Below are positions 1 to 10,117 of a stretch of 55,538 nt of DNA, one piece after another. Position numbers and translations under genes: made by a program. Numbering within the stretch: the stretch's first letter is position 1; every line of letters starts with the position of its first letter. The notes under the pieces are model-generated. The model did not search any database. It was not told where the DNA came from and saw only the letters and a program-made list of their open reading frames with translations. Origin of the DNA: Phocaeicola sartorii JCM 17136 = DSM 21941 (GTDB lineage: Bacteria; Bacteroidota; Bacteroidia; Bacteroidales; Bacteroidaceae); assembly GCF_000614185.1 (NCBI RefSeq), contig NZ_BAKM01000034.1, positions 1 through 55,538 of the forward strand, given 5' to 3'.

Positions 1-216
1 AAATCCCACCGGACGGATGCGTTGCATCCTGCTCCGGAGGCTGTCCGGACGGATGGTATGTTCGACATGAGTATTATCTAACGGTTGCAACTCCCTGACA
101 GCCATCGGTAGTGGCTCGCCTGCAAAATCATGGAGGACGGCCGTCTCTCTTAAGATTGCTTTTTCTTTGGACAGACTCATCTCTAGAAGCTCCCTTGATG
201 CGTCAGGCTTTTTCAT
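1..216 (-). CDS. partial hypothetical ORF running off the left edge
   Basis: An open minus-strand frame of 72 codons begins at the ATG at 214-216 and leaves the window without a stop. It is hydrophilic and charged, and its visible end carries a short repeat: Ile-Arg-Pro recurs 12 residues apart, encoded by an 11-bp direct repeat at 9-19 and 45-55. I do not recognise a family. No ribosome binding site or promoter is convincing and upstream starts cannot be excluded. A plus-strand frame is also open from 1 to the TAA at 79-81, so the coding strand is not certain. Confidence 0.33.
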   Translation of the reverse strand, partial: MKKPDASRELLEMSLSKEKAILRETAVLHDFAGEPLPMAVRELQPLDNTHVEHTIRPDSLRSRMQRIRPVGF

Positions 217-338
217 CGGGAAGCTTGGGGCGTTTCTAATCCTATGTTTTGTAACATGAATATGGTGCATTTTTCTTTTTTTGTAGTACTTTTAGTGTAA
301 ATTCTATCATTAAATTCTTTTTCTATCATTGATTTTTG

Positions 339-346
339 TACTTTTG
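339..346 (+). promoter_or_regulatory. candidate -7 box for the V-type ATPase operon
   Basis: TACTTTTG fits the Bacteroides sigma-ABfr -7 consensus TAnnTTTG. It lies 64 bases before the vatE start, giving a leader of about 55-60 nt. No good -33 element is seen, so the call rests on one box and its position. Confidence 0.45.
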
Positions 347-410
347 GACAATTCTTTTTGAATTTATTGAAGAAAGAACGTGTTAAACTCAAAAAATATC
401 TTCTAAGAAT

Positions 411-1000
411 ATGGAAAATAAAATTCAGGAACTTACCGATAAGATTTATCGTGAAGGTGTGGAAAAAGGAAACGAAGAAGCACAGCGACTTATCAGTAGT
501 GCCCGCGATGAAGCAGCGAAAATTGTAGAGGAAGCCCGTAAGGAGGCTGAATCTGTTCTTGCTGCAGCTCGGAAAACGGCAAAAGAAACTGCCGAAAATA
601 CACAATCAGAGATTAAGTTGTTTGCCGGACAAGCAGTGAATGCACTGAAGACTGAAATTACTACTTTGCTGACAAATGAGGTTGTAAGCAAGGCTGTAAA
701 AGCTTTGTGGCAGACAAGGAGTATCTGAATAAATTTATAGTGTCATTAGCTGCCCAATGGTCTGCCAACGAATCTATCGTTATCTCTACCACAAACGCCG
801 AAGAACTTAAGAAATATTTTGCAGCGAATGCAAAAGCTTTGTTGGATAAAGGAGTGAGAATAGAACAAGTGAATGGAACGAAGGCACTTTTTACTATTTC
901 ACCGGCTGACGGTTCTTACAAAGTGAACTTCGGTGAAGAGGAATTTGAAAATTATTTCAAAGACTTCCTCCGTCCTCAATTAGTAGAAATGTTGTTTTAA
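411..1000 (+). pseudogene. vatE: V/A-type ATPase subunit E, apparent frameshift
   Basis: Subunit E forms the peripheral stalk of the V/A-type rotary ATPase, linking the A3B3 head to membrane subunit I. The first part (411 to about 703) encodes the alanine/glutamate-rich coiled coil typical of the stalk. Frame 1 then stops at 726-728. The globular C-terminal half continues in another frame to the TAA at 998-1000, where it can also be read from a GTG at 707. Adding one T to the TTT at 704-706 joins both parts into 196 residues with the linker Lys-Ala-Phe-Val-Ala-Asp, the usual size for this family. As written, the product would be a 105-residue fragment. It is the first gene of the operon, 9 bases before the DUF2764 gene. 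A consensus error is the simplest explanation because the rest of the operon is intact. Confidence 0.88.
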
Positions 1001-1009
1001 AACGGGACT

Positions 1010-1846
1010 ATGACAAATTATTATTGCCTGGTAGCCGGTTTGCCGGATCTTTCGTTGGAGGATGGCAAATTGAACTATACAGTGGCCAATTTTAAATCGG
1101 AAATCTATTCGGAATTATCGGAAAAGGATAGAAAGTTGATCGACTTGTTCTATCTGAAATTCGATAACGCCAACCTGCTGAAACTGCTGAAAGATAAGGA
1201 AGCGGTCACAGGATCTGAAGGGAATTATTCCCCTGATGAGTTATTGGCGCTTATCACTTCAGTGCGTGAAGGCGATGCTCCGGATAAGAGATATCCATCT
1301 TACCTTTATGAATTTATTACTGCTTACCTGGCTCTTTCCGCTGAGGAACTTTATCGTGCGGAAGATATGTTGTCTGCATATTATTATGCGTATGCCATGA
1401 ACTGCGGTAATCAATTTGTTTCCTCTTGGTTTGAATTTAATCTGAATATCAATAATATACTGGCTGCCTTGGCTGCGCGTAAATATAGAATGGACGTGTC
1501 TCAGGCGGTAGTGGGCAAGACGGATGTGAGTGAGATGATCCGTACATCGAATGCCCGTGATTTCGGCTTGACCGAGATGCTGGAATATTTTGAGCCGGTA
1601 CTCCGTATCAGCGAGATTGAAGAACTGGTGGAAAGGGAAAAGAAGATAGATTTGTTGAAATGGAACTGGATGGAAGACGCTGTCTTCTTCAACTATTTTA
1701 CAGTGGAACGGATTTTCGTATTCTTGTTGAAACTGGAAATGATTGGCCGTTGGATTTCTATGGATAAGGAAAAGGGAAGCGAGCTGTTCCGTCAGATTAT
1801 TGACAAACTGAAGGACGAGGTAAAGATTCCCGCAGAATTCAGATAA
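1010..1846 (+). CDS. DUF2764 family protein, V-type ATPase-associated
   Basis: A 278-residue protein of the DUF2764 family, which in Bacteroidetes is encoded between subunits E and A of the V-type ATPase. It is rich in helix-forming charged and aromatic residues, has no signal peptide or membrane segment, and shows no catalytic motif. No canonical subunit C (AC39) gene occurs in the operon, so this protein may act as the central-stalk socket; that is inference from position. It starts 9 bases after vatE and ends 18 bases before vatA, so it is cotranscribed. Confidence 0.85.
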   Translation: MTNYYCLVAGLPDLSLEDGKLNYTVANFKSEIYSELSEKDRKLIDLFYLKFDNANLLKLLKDKEAVTGSEGNYSPDELLALITSVREGDAPDKRYPSYLYEFITAYLALSAEELYRAEDMLSAYYYAYAMNCGNQFVSSWFEFNLNINNILAALAARKYRMDVSQAVVGKTDVSEMIRTSNARDFGLTEMLEYFEPVLRISEIEELVEREKKIDLLKWNWMEDAVFFNYFTVERIFVFLLKLEMIGRWISMDKEKGSELFRQIIDKLKDEVKIPAEFR

Positions 1847-1864
1847 TAAACAGATTAAAGATAT

Positions 1865-3619
1865 ATGGCAACAAAAGGAACTGTTAGTGGCGTAATTGCC
1901 AACATGGTTACTCTTACCGTTGACGGGCCGGTGGCTCAGAATGAGATTTGCTACATTCTGACTGGTGGAGATCGGTTGATGGCGGAGGTTATTAAGGTGG
2001 TAGGCAGCAATGTGTATGTGCAGGTGTTTGAAAGTACACGTGGACTGAAAGTGGGTGCCGAAGCCGAATTTACGGGACACATGCTTGAAGTGACTCTAGG
2101 ACCGGGCATGTTGTCCAAAAATTATGACGGTCTGCAGAATGACCTCGATAAAATGGACGGAGTGTTCTTGAAACGTGGACAATACACGTATCCATTGGAT
2201 AAAGAAAAAGCATGGCACTTTGTACCGTTGGTGAAGGTGGGTGATGAAGTGGGCCCTTCGGCTTGGTTGGGTCAGGTGGATGAGAATTTCCAACCGTTGA
2301 AGATTATGGTACCGTTTCAGTTGATGGGTACCTATAAAGTAAAATCGATTGTACCCGAAGGCGATTACACTATTGAAGATACAGTAGTGGTTCTGACGGA
2401 TGAGGAAGGGAAAGACATTCCTGTAAATATGATTCAGAAGTGGCCGGTAAAGAAGGCTATGACTAATTATAAAGAAAAACCACGTCCTTATAAGCTACTG
2501 GAAACTGGTGTCCGTGTCATTGATACGGTAAATCCCATTGTAGAAGGTGGTACGGGATTTATTCCCGGCCCGTTCGGAACAGGGAAAACGGTGCTTCAGC
2601 ACGCCATCTCCAAGCAGGCGGAGGCGGATATTGTAATTATCGCAGCATGTGGTGAACGTGCAAACGAGGTCGTGGAGATATTTACAGAGTTTCCCGAACT
2701 GGTAGATCCGCATACAGGACGTAAGCTGATGGAACGTACTATCATTATCGCTAATACTTCGAACATGCCGGTGGCTGCTCGTGAAGCTTCTGTATATACA
2801 GCCATGACCCTTTCCGAATATTATCGTGCCATGGGATTGAAGGTCTTGTTGATGGCTGACTCCACTTCCCGTTGGGCGCAGGCTTTGCGTGAGATGTCCA
2901 ACCGTATGGAAGAGCTACCCGGTCCGGACGCTTTCCCGATGGATATCTCGGCTATTATTTCCAACTTCTACGGACGTGCGGGATATGTGCATCTGAATAA
3001 TGGTGAAACCGGTTCCATTACTTTTATCGGTACCGTGTCTCCGGCAGGCGGTAACTTGAAGGAGCCTGTAACCGAGAACACCAAGAAGGTGGCCCGTTGT
3101 TTTTATGCTCTGGAGCAGGAACGTGCTGACAGAAAGCGTTATCCGGCAGTGAATCCTATTGATTCTTATTCAAAATATCTGGAATATCCTGAATTTGAGG
3201 AATATATCGCCAAACGTATTAATGGCGAATGGATTGGTAAGGTGAACGAAATCAAGACAAGATTGTTGCGTGGTAAGGAAATTGCCGAACAGATTAATAT
3301 CTTGGGTGATGACGGTGTACCTGTAGAATATCACGTAATATTTTGGAAATCAGAACTGATTGACTTTGTAATTCTGCAACAGGATGCTTTTGATGAAGTA
3401 GATTCTGTGACTCCGATGGAACGTCAGGAAGATATACTGAACATGGTTATCGATATCTGTCATACGGAATTCAAGTTTGATACGTTTCTTGAAGTGATGG
3501 ATTACTTCAAGAAGATGATCAACCTCTGCAAACAGATGAACTATGCTAAATATAAATCTGAACAGTATGAGGATTTCAAGAAGCAGTTGCAGGACTTGGT
3601 TGCCGAGAGAAGCGTCTGA
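1865..3619 (+). CDS. vatA: V/A-type ATPase catalytic subunit A
   Basis: The catalytic, nucleotide-hydrolysing or -synthesising subunit of the A3B3 head. It has 584 residues, normal for the family. The Walker A P-loop GPFGTGKT lies at residues 235-242 with Lys241 as the phosphate-binding lysine. The N-terminal beta-barrel (about 1-70) and the long subunit A-specific insertion before the P-loop are both present. The start is the ATG at 1865, 18 bases after the DUF2764 stop. The 118-base gap to vatB is AT-rich, with short repeats of TGTAAATT and no terminator. Confidence 0.97.
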   Translation: MATKGTVSGVIANMVTLTVDGPVAQNEICYILTGGDRLMAEVIKVVGSNVYVQVFESTRGLKVGAEAEFTGHMLEVTLGPGMLSKNYDGLQNDLDKMDGVFLKRGQYTYPLDKEKAWHFVPLVKVGDEVGPSAWLGQVDENFQPLKIMVPFQLMGTYKVKSIVPEGDYTIEDTVVVLTDEEGKDIPVNMIQKWPVKKAMTNYKEKPRPYKLLETGVRVIDTVNPIVEGGTGFIPGPFGTGKTVLQHAISKQAEADIVIIAACGERANEVVEIFTEFPELVDPHTGRKLMERTIIIANTSNMPVAAREASVYTAMTLSEYYRAMGLKVLLMADSTSRWAQALREMSNRMEELPGPDAFPMDISAIISNFYGRAGYVHLNNGETGSITFIGTVSPAGGNLKEPVTENTKKVARCFYALEQERADRKRYPAVNPIDSYSKYLEYPEFEEYIAKRINGEWIGKVNEIKTRLLRGKEIAEQINILGDDGVPVEYHVIFWKSELIDFVILQQDAFDEVDSVTPMERQEDILNMVIDICHTEFKFDTFLEVMDYFKKMINLCKQMNYAKYKSEQYEDFKKQLQDLVAERSV

Positions 3620-3737
3620 TTTAATGTACCATTTATCATGCACAATGTACTATGGGCCGTTCGGTGTGTATTTGTGAATGGTAATTGGGAAGAAGAGAAA
3701 AATGTAAATTGTAAATTGCTAAATTGTAAATAAATAA

Positions 3738-5060
3738 ATGGCAACAAAAGCATTTCAAAAGATATATACTAAGATCAGCCAAATTACCAAAGCGACCTGT
3801 TCGCTGAAAGCGTCAGGAGTGGGCTATGATGAACTGGCTATGGTTAATGGGAAGTTGGCCCAGGTGGTAAAAATCATGGGTGACGAAGTGACTTTGCAGG
3901 TGTTCGAGGGTACGGAAGGTATCCCGACCAATGCCGAAGTTGTATTTTTGGGCAAGTCGCCTACGTTGAAAGTGAGCGAACAGTTGGCCGGACGTTTCTT
4001 CAACGCCTTTGGTGACCCGATTGACGGAGGGCCGGAAATTGAAGGGCAGGAAGTGCCTATTGGCGGTCCGTCTGTGAATCCGGTACGCCGCAAGCAGCCG
4101 TCGGAACTGATTGCGACCGGTATTGCCGGTATCGACTTGAACAATACATTGGTGTCAGGGCAGAAGATTCCGTTCTTTGCCGATCCTGACCAGCCGTTCA
4201 ACCAGGTGATGGCCAATGTGGCATTGCGTGCCGAAACCGACAAGATTATTTTGGGCGGTATGGGCATGACCAATGATGACTACTTGTATTTTAAGAACGT
4301 GTTCTCTAATGCTGGTGCGCTCGATCGTATCATCAGTTTCGTGAATACTACGGAAAACCCGCCGGTAGAACGTCTGTTGATTCCGGATATGGCGTTGACG
4401 GCAGCTGAATATTTTGCAGTGGAACACAACCAGAAAGTATTGGTGTTGTTGACAGATATGACCAGTTATGCTGATGCGCTGGCTATCGTTTCCAACCGTA
4501 TGGACCAGATTCCGTCGAAGGACTCCATGCCGGGTTCTCTTTATTCGGATTTGGCAAAGATATACGAAAAGGCGGTGCAGTTCCCGGCAGGGGGGTCCAT
4601 TACCATTATTGCGGTAACAACATTGAGCGGTGGGGATATTACCCATGCGGTTCCTGATAATACAGGTTATATCACCGAAGGTCAATTGTTCCTGCGCCGT
4701 GACAGTGATATCGGTAAGGTTATCGTTGACCCGTTCCGCTCATTGTCTCGTTTGAAACAGCTCGTTAGTGGTAAGAAAACCCGTAAGGATCATCCGCAGG
4801 TAATGAATGCTGCGGTACGTCTGTATGCCGATGCAGCCAATGCTAAGACAAAGATGGAGAACGGTTTCGACCTGACTAATTATGACGAACGTACTCTGGC
4901 ATTTGCCAAGGATTATGCCAATCAATTGCTGGCTATTGATGTGAATCTGGATACCACTGAAATGTTGGATGTTACATGGGGATTGTTCAGCAAATACTTT
5001 AAGCCGGAAGAAGTCAATATCAAGAAAGAATTGGTTGACCAGCACTGGAAAAAACAATAA
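3738..5060 (+). CDS. vatB: V/A-type ATPase subunit B
   Basis: The non-catalytic head subunit that alternates with subunit A around the rotor. It has 440 residues and aligns by eye with subunit A/F1-type folds but lacks a Walker A lysine motif, as expected for subunit B. The N-terminal barrel and a C-terminal helical domain are recognisable. It lies 14 bases before vatD and is part of the same operon. Confidence 0.96.
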   Translation: MATKAFQKIYTKISQITKATCSLKASGVGYDELAMVNGKLAQVVKIMGDEVTLQVFEGTEGIPTNAEVVFLGKSPTLKVSEQLAGRFFNAFGDPIDGGPEIEGQEVPIGGPSVNPVRRKQPSELIATGIAGIDLNNTLVSGQKIPFFADPDQPFNQVMANVALRAETDKIILGGMGMTNDDYLYFKNVFSNAGALDRIISFVNTTENPPVERLLIPDMALTAAEYFAVEHNQKVLVLLTDMTSYADALAIVSNRMDQIPSKDSMPGSLYSDLAKIYEKAVQFPAGGSITIIAVTTLSGGDITHAVPDNTGYITEGQLFLRRDSDIGKVIVDPFRSLSRLKQLVSGKKTRKDHPQVMNAAVRLYADAANAKTKMENGFDLTNYDERTLAFAKDYANQLLAIDVNLDTTEMLDVTWGLFSKYFKPEEVNIKKELVDQHWKKQ

Positions 5061-5074
5061 ATTAATGAAGAAAC

Positions 5075-5680
5075 ATGGCAATAAAGTTTCAATATAACAA
5101 GACCTCGCTACAACAGCTTGAGAAGCAGCTCAAGGTCCGTGTGCGCACGCTTCCTATTATTAAAAATAAGGAAAGCGCTCTTCGCATGGAAGTGAAGAGA
5201 TGCAAGACGGAAGCTGCAGGGTTGGAGGAAAGGCTTGAACTACAGATTCAGGCATACGAGGCCATGTTCGCACTTTGGAATGAATTTGATGCTTCATTAA
5301 TTAAAGTGAGTGACGTTCATTTGGGCATAAAGAAGATTGCCGGTGTACGGGTTCCGTTATTGGAAAACGTGGATTTCGATATTCGTCCCTATAGTTTGTT
5401 CAACAGCCCGAAATGGTATTCCGATGGAATACATTTATTGAAAGGACTGGCGCAGACTGCTATTGAAAGGGAATTTATGCTTGCCAAACTGAACCTGCTG
5501 GAACATGCGCGTAAAAAAACGACTCAGAAAGTGAATCTTTTTGAGAAGGTGCAGATACCCGGATACCAGGACGCTTTGCGAAAGATTAAACGATTTATGG
5601 AGGATGAGGAGAACTTGTCCAAGTCATCGCAGAAGATTCTGAAATCCATTCAAGAGAAAAGAAAGGAGGCAGAGGCATGA
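5075..5680 (+). CDS. vatD: V/A-type ATPase subunit D (central rotor)
   Basis: The central rotor shaft that turns inside the A3B3 head. The 201-residue protein has long charged N- and C-terminal helices expected to form an antiparallel coiled coil, with a short middle region. Its stop overlaps the vatI start in an ATGA at 5677-5680, so the two are translationally coupled. No subunit F gene, the usual rotor partner, is found in the operon. Confidence 0.94.
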   Translation: MAIKFQYNKTSLQQLEKQLKVRVRTLPIIKNKESALRMEVKRCKTEAAGLEERLELQIQAYEAMFALWNEFDASLIKVSDVHLGIKKIAGVRVPLLENVDFDIRPYSLFNSPKWYSDGIHLLKGLAQTAIEREFMLAKLNLLEHARKKTTQKVNLFEKVQIPGYQDALRKIKRFMEDEENLSKSSQKILKSIQEKRKEAEA

Positions 5681-7497
5681 TTACAAAAATGAAGAAGTTG
5701 ACTTTCCTTATCTATCATAAGGAGTATGACCGGTTCTTGCAAAACATCCGGGACCTGGGGGTAGTCCATGTAGCGGAGAAAGCACAGGGGACAGCAGAGA
5801 ATACCGAACTTCAAGAGAGCATCCGTCTGTCTAACCGTTATACATCAGCCATCAAGTTCCTGCAGGCATTCAATGCTGAGCTGAAAGAACAGAATGGTGA
5901 TGCAGTTTGTGGAGAGAAGGCTTTGGAGGAAGTGGAAGCTCTTCAACTGGAAAAGACCCAGTTGCAGCATCAGTTACAAGCTTGTGACAAGGAACGTGCT
6001 GCACTGGAGGTATGGGGTGACTTTGATCCTGCATCAGTGTCAAGACTACAAGATGCTGGGTATCAAGTGAATTTCTATATCTGTTCAGAGAAGAACTTTA
6101 ACCAGGAATGGCTGGAAGCCTACCATGCTACGGAGATTAATCGCATTGGCTCGCGCATTTATTTCATCACTATTATCAGAAAAGGCTCACTGCCCGAGCT
6201 GGAGGTGGAATCAGCCAAACTGCCGGTGATGTCATTGAGCCAGCTGGCGGCACGATGTGAGGGTATGAAGCAAAAAATAAAAGATGTGGATGATAAATTG
6301 GCTGCCATAGCTGGAGAGAAGTTGCTTTCCTTGCAGGTTGCACAAGCAAATGTCCATTCGCAGATAGAATTCTCTAAAGTGGTGTTGAATACGGAACAGG
6401 CTGCGGACAACAAATTGATGTTGTTGCAAGGCTGGACTCCGGCTACGCAGGTTCCGGAGATTACCGATTTTCTGAACCAACAGGAAGTGTACTTTGAAAT
6501 AGCTGACCCTACGTCGGAGGACAATGTACCTATTCAGTTGAACAATAAGGGATTCTTTCGTCTGTTTGAACCGATTATGAAGCTGTATATGCTTCCTAAA
6601 TATAATGAACTGGATCTGACCCCGTTCTTCGCACCTTTCTTCATGCTTTTCTTTGGGCTGTGTCTGGGCGATTCGGGTTATGGGCTGTTCATGGTATTGG
6701 GGGTGACGGTTTACCGTATGTTGGCGAAGAATATCAGTGCTTCCATGAAGTCTATCCTGACTTTGGTACAGATTCTGGGGGCTTCTACTTTCTTCTGTGG
6801 TATGTTGACTGGTACATTCTTCGGATTCAATCTGTATGGTAATGACATTCCGTTCTTTAACAAAATGCGTGATTTGTTCTTCCTTGACAATCAGTGGATG
6901 TTCAACCTTTCATTGATTCTGGGGGCAGTACAGATTATTTTCGGTATGATATTGAAAGCGGCTAATCAAACCATTCAATTTGGATTGAAATATGCATTGT
7001 CAACTATCGGATGGATTATTGTATTGGTAAGTACAGCTTTGGCGTTCCTGTTGGGCGACACGATGCCGATGGGAGGAACTGTTCATTTGGTAATTTTAGG
7101 TATTGCCGGTGTACTGATCTTTTTGTTCAACAGTCCCGGAAAGAATATATTCCTCAATATCGGTTTGGGCTTGTGGGATTCCTATAACATGGCAACCGGT
7201 CTGTTGGGGGATATTCTTTCGTATGTGCGTCTGTTTGCATTAGGTCTTTCGGGTGGTATTCTAGCCAGCGTGTTCAACAGCCTGGCTGCCGGAATGAGTC
7301 CCGATAACGCAATAGCAGGTCCGATAGTGATGGTACTGATCTTCTTGATCGGTCATTCTATCAATATGTTTATGAATATATTGGGGGCGATGGTTCACCC
7401 GATGCGTCTTACTTTCGTAGAGTTCTTCAAGAATTCGGGTTACGAAGGAGGAGGCAAGGAGTATAAGCCTTTCCAGCGATTAAAAATTGAAAAATAA
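5677..7497 (+). CDS. vatI: V/A-type ATPase membrane subunit I
   Basis: Membrane stator subunit (homologue of eukaryotic subunit a) that forms the ion half-channels against the K ring. It has 606 residues. About 1-300 is a soluble, partly coiled-coil arm that contacts the peripheral stalk. From about 305 on there are seven to eight hydrophobic segments; the conserved stretch around ILSYVRLFALGLSGG contains the essential arginine that faces the rotor. It is translationally coupled to vatD through ATGA. A 203-base gap with a possible attenuator separates it from vatK. Confidence 0.95.
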   Translation: MITKMKKLTFLIYHKEYDRFLQNIRDLGVVHVAEKAQGTAENTELQESIRLSNRYTSAIKFLQAFNAELKEQNGDAVCGEKALEEVEALQLEKTQLQHQLQACDKERAALEVWGDFDPASVSRLQDAGYQVNFYICSEKNFNQEWLEAYHATEINRIGSRIYFITIIRKGSLPELEVESAKLPVMSLSQLAARCEGMKQKIKDVDDKLAAIAGEKLLSLQVAQANVHSQIEFSKVVLNTEQAADNKLMLLQGWTPATQVPEITDFLNQQEVYFEIADPTSEDNVPIQLNNKGFFRLFEPIMKLYMLPKYNELDLTPFFAPFFMLFFGLCLGDSGYGLFMVLGVTVYRMLAKNISASMKSILTLVQILGASTFFCGMLTGTFFGFNLYGNDIPFFNKMRDLFFLDNQWMFNLSLILGAVQIIFGMILKAANQTIQFGLKYALSTIGWIIVLVSTALAFLLGDTMPMGGTVHLVILGIAGVLIFLFNSPGKNIFLNIGLGLWDSYNMATGLLGDILSYVRLFALGLSGGILASVFNSLAAGMSPDNAIAGPIVMVLIFLIGHSINMFMNILGAMVHPMRLTFVEFFKNSGYEGGGKEYKPFQRLKIEK

Positions 7498-7603
7498 AAA
7501 AAGGAAGCTGTTTTGAGTGTTATTTGGCACAGTCATGAACTTTGCTGATTTCCGGATTGATTATTCATCAAGGCATGTTTTGAATAAAATGAAGTATTTG
7601 GAA

Positions 7604-7649
7604 ACTGTTTGATGTTCTTTCGCCTCGGGATGGCAAAACAGTCTTTTTT
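7604..7649 (+). terminator. possible intrinsic terminator/attenuator between vatI and vatK
   Basis: ACTGTTT at 7604-7610 can pair with AAACAGT at 7636-7642, followed by C and six T residues at 7644-7649. The loop is long (25 nt) and the stem is AT-rich, so it would be a weak terminator or a processing hairpin. It lies in an otherwise empty 203-base gap. Confidence 0.4.
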
Positions 7650-7679
7650 AGGAGGAGTTTGATAAAATAAAGAATTTAA

Positions 7680-8165
<486 letters not shown>

Positions 8166-8187
8166 TCAGATTAGTTTTTTAATATAG

Positions 8188-8224
8188 GCGGTTATTTCCT
8201 GGTTTTATGGAAATAACCGCTTTT
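8188..8224 (+). terminator. terminator of the V-type ATPase operon
   Basis: A perfect 12-bp stem (GCGGTTATTTCC at 8188-8199 with GGAAATAACCGC at 8209-8220), a 9-nt loop and TTTT follow the vatK stop. Confidence 0.9.
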
Positions 8225-8385
8225 ATTATTCTAATGTAAGACAGAACCTAAAAAAAGTTTATTATTGTAGTCGATATCAGTATTTTTTGTGACGATTGTT
8301 AGAACGAAATGATTGAATGTTAATTCAGAAGCTGTCTGAATAACATAAAGTTGCAAAAAAACTTTATTATCTCATTGAAAATATG

Positions 8386-8393
8386 TACCTTTG
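8386..8393 (+). promoter_or_regulatory. -7 box before the glycogen synthase gene
   Basis: TACCTTTG matches the Bacteroides -7 consensus exactly and lies 25 bases before the ATG at 8419. The -33 region is weak. Confidence 0.7.
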
Positions 8394-8418
8394 CGCCCGA
8401 ATTAAGATTAGTTAATAG

Positions 8419-10089
8419 ATGGCAAAAGAATTGTTAGCCCCTGATTATATCTTTGAAGCAAGCTGGGAGGTATGTAATAAAGTAGGGGGGATTTATACAG
8501 TGTTGTCCACCAGGGCAAAAACGCTGCAGGAAGCATTCAGAGACAAAGTCTTTTTCATAGGACCCGATTTTTGGGCAGGAAAGGAAAACCCTTTGTTCAG
8601 TGAAAACGAGAACCTTTGTGCGGCATGGCGTGAACATGCGTTGAAGAAAGACGGACTGAAAGTGCGTGTAGGACGCTGGAACATTCCGGGAGAGCCTATT
8701 GTTATATTGGTGGATTTTTATCCTTTCTTCTCTAAAAGAAATGAAATATATGGTCGGATGTGGGAAGATTTCAAAGTCGATTCACTTCATGCTTACGGAG
8801 ATTATGATGAAGCGTCTATGTATTCTTATGCAGCCGGGAAAGTGGTTGAAAGCTTTTATCGTTTCAATTTGACTGAAAATGATAAAGTTATTTATCAGGC
8901 ACACGAATGGATGACAGGTATGGGTGCCCTTTATTTGCAGAAATCGGTACCTGAAATTGCTACTATTTTTACTACTCACGCTACTTCTATAGGCCGGTCT
9001 ATCGCCGGAAACAATAAACCTCTTTACGATTACTTATTCGCTTATAATGGCGACCAGATGGCTCGTGAACTTAATATGGAGGCAAAGCACTCTATTGAGA
9101 AGCAGACTGCGCATCATGTGGACTGTTTTACTACGGTCAGTGAAATTACCAACAATGAATGTAAGGAGTTGCTGGACAAACCAGCGGATGTGGTGCTGAT
9201 GAATGGATTTGAGGATGATTTCGTTCCGCAAGGCCGTACATTTACTGCCAAGCGTAAGAAAGCTCGTTCTGCAATGTTGAATCTGGCTAATAAATTGCTT
9301 GGTTTGACGATGAGTGATGATACTCTTATTGTAGGCACAAGCGGTCGTTATGAGTTTAAAAATAAAGGTATCAACGTTTATTTGGAATCCTTGAACCGAC
9401 TGACCCGAGATAAGAATTTGAAAAAAGAGGTGCTGGCATTTATTAATGTACCGGGTTGGGTAGGAGATCCTCGTGAGGATTTGGTGGAACGTCTGAAAAG
9501 CAAAGAGAATTTTACAACTCCGTTGGAATGTCCTTTTATCACACATTGGTTGCATAATATGAGTCATGATCAGGTACTTGATATGATGAAATATTTGGGT
9601 ATGTCCAATTCGGCGGAATCTAAGGTAAAAGTAATATTTGTACCTTGTTATCTGGATGGAAAAGATGGTATTTTGGATCTGGAGTATTATGACTTGGTGT
9701 TGGGGAATGATTTGAGTGTTTATCCTTCCTATTATGAGCCTTGGGGTTATACACCGTTGGAAAGTGTGGCATTCCATGTGCCTACTATCACGACTGATCT
9801 GGCCGGATTTGGTTTGTGGGTAAACTCGTTGAAAGGCAGATATAGTGAGTTGAAGGATGGTGTGAAGGTTATTCATCGCTCGGATTATAACTATTCTGAA
9901 GTAGCGGATGTTATAAAGGACACTATATCGGAATTTTCGGGACTACCGGAAAATGTAATCAAGACTATGCGTAAAAATGCGGCGGAGATTGCTGAAAAGG
10001 CATTGTGGAAGCATTTTATCAAATATTATTATGAAGCTTATGATGTGGCATTGCGTAATGCACAGAAAAGGCTTATTATGAATAGCTAA
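8419..10089 (+). CDS. GT3-type glycogen synthase
   Basis: Retaining glucosyltransferase that extends alpha-1,4-glucan, of the GT3 family otherwise known from eukaryotic glycogen synthases rather than the GT5 GlgA family. It has 556 residues. The N-terminal glycine-rich donor loop (EVCNKVGGIYTV) is present, and the C-terminal retaining-GT motif E-x7-E is seen as Glu440 and Glu448 in YEPWGYTPLE. The next gene encodes an alpha-glucan phosphorylase, so synthesis and breakdown of storage glucan are encoded together. The gap is 28 bases to the phosphorylase ATG with no terminator, consistent with one transcript. Confidence 0.93.
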   Translation: MAKELLAPDYIFEASWEVCNKVGGIYTVLSTRAKTLQEAFRDKVFFIGPDFWAGKENPLFSENENLCAAWREHALKKDGLKVRVGRWNIPGEPIVILVDFYPFFSKRNEIYGRMWEDFKVDSLHAYGDYDEASMYSYAAGKVVESFYRFNLTENDKVIYQAHEWMTGMGALYLQKSVPEIATIFTTHATSIGRSIAGNNKPLYDYLFAYNGDQMARELNMEAKHSIEKQTAHHVDCFTTVSEITNNECKELLDKPADVVLMNGFEDDFVPQGRTFTAKRKKARSAMLNLANKLLGLTMSDDTLIVGTSGRYEFKNKGINVYLESLNRLTRDKNLKKEVLAFINVPGWVGDPREDLVERLKSKENFTTPLECPFITHWLHNMSHDQVLDMMKYLGMSNSAESKVKVIFVPCYLDGKDGILDLEYYDLVLGNDLSVYPSYYEPWGYTPLESVAFHVPTITTDLAGFGLWVNSLKGRYSELKDGVKVIHRSDYNYSEVADVIKDTISEFSGLPENVIKTMRKNAAEIAEKALWKHFIKYYYEAYDVALRNAQKRLIMNS

Positions 10090-10117
10090 TTAATTATTAA
10101 TAAATAATTTGAGAGAC

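Noticed and set aside
700..712. Programmed ribosomal frameshift in vatE
   Set aside because: No strong slippery heptamer with a downstream pseudoknot is seen, and five other genes show the same kind of one-base loss, favouring sequence error.
1259..2080. Long minus-strand open frame opposite the DUF2764 gene and vatA
   Set aside because: It crosses two confident plus-strand genes, has no family resemblance and looks like the antisense of codon-biased DNA. Similar antisense frames at 9034-9876 and 4155-4685 are rejected for the same reason.
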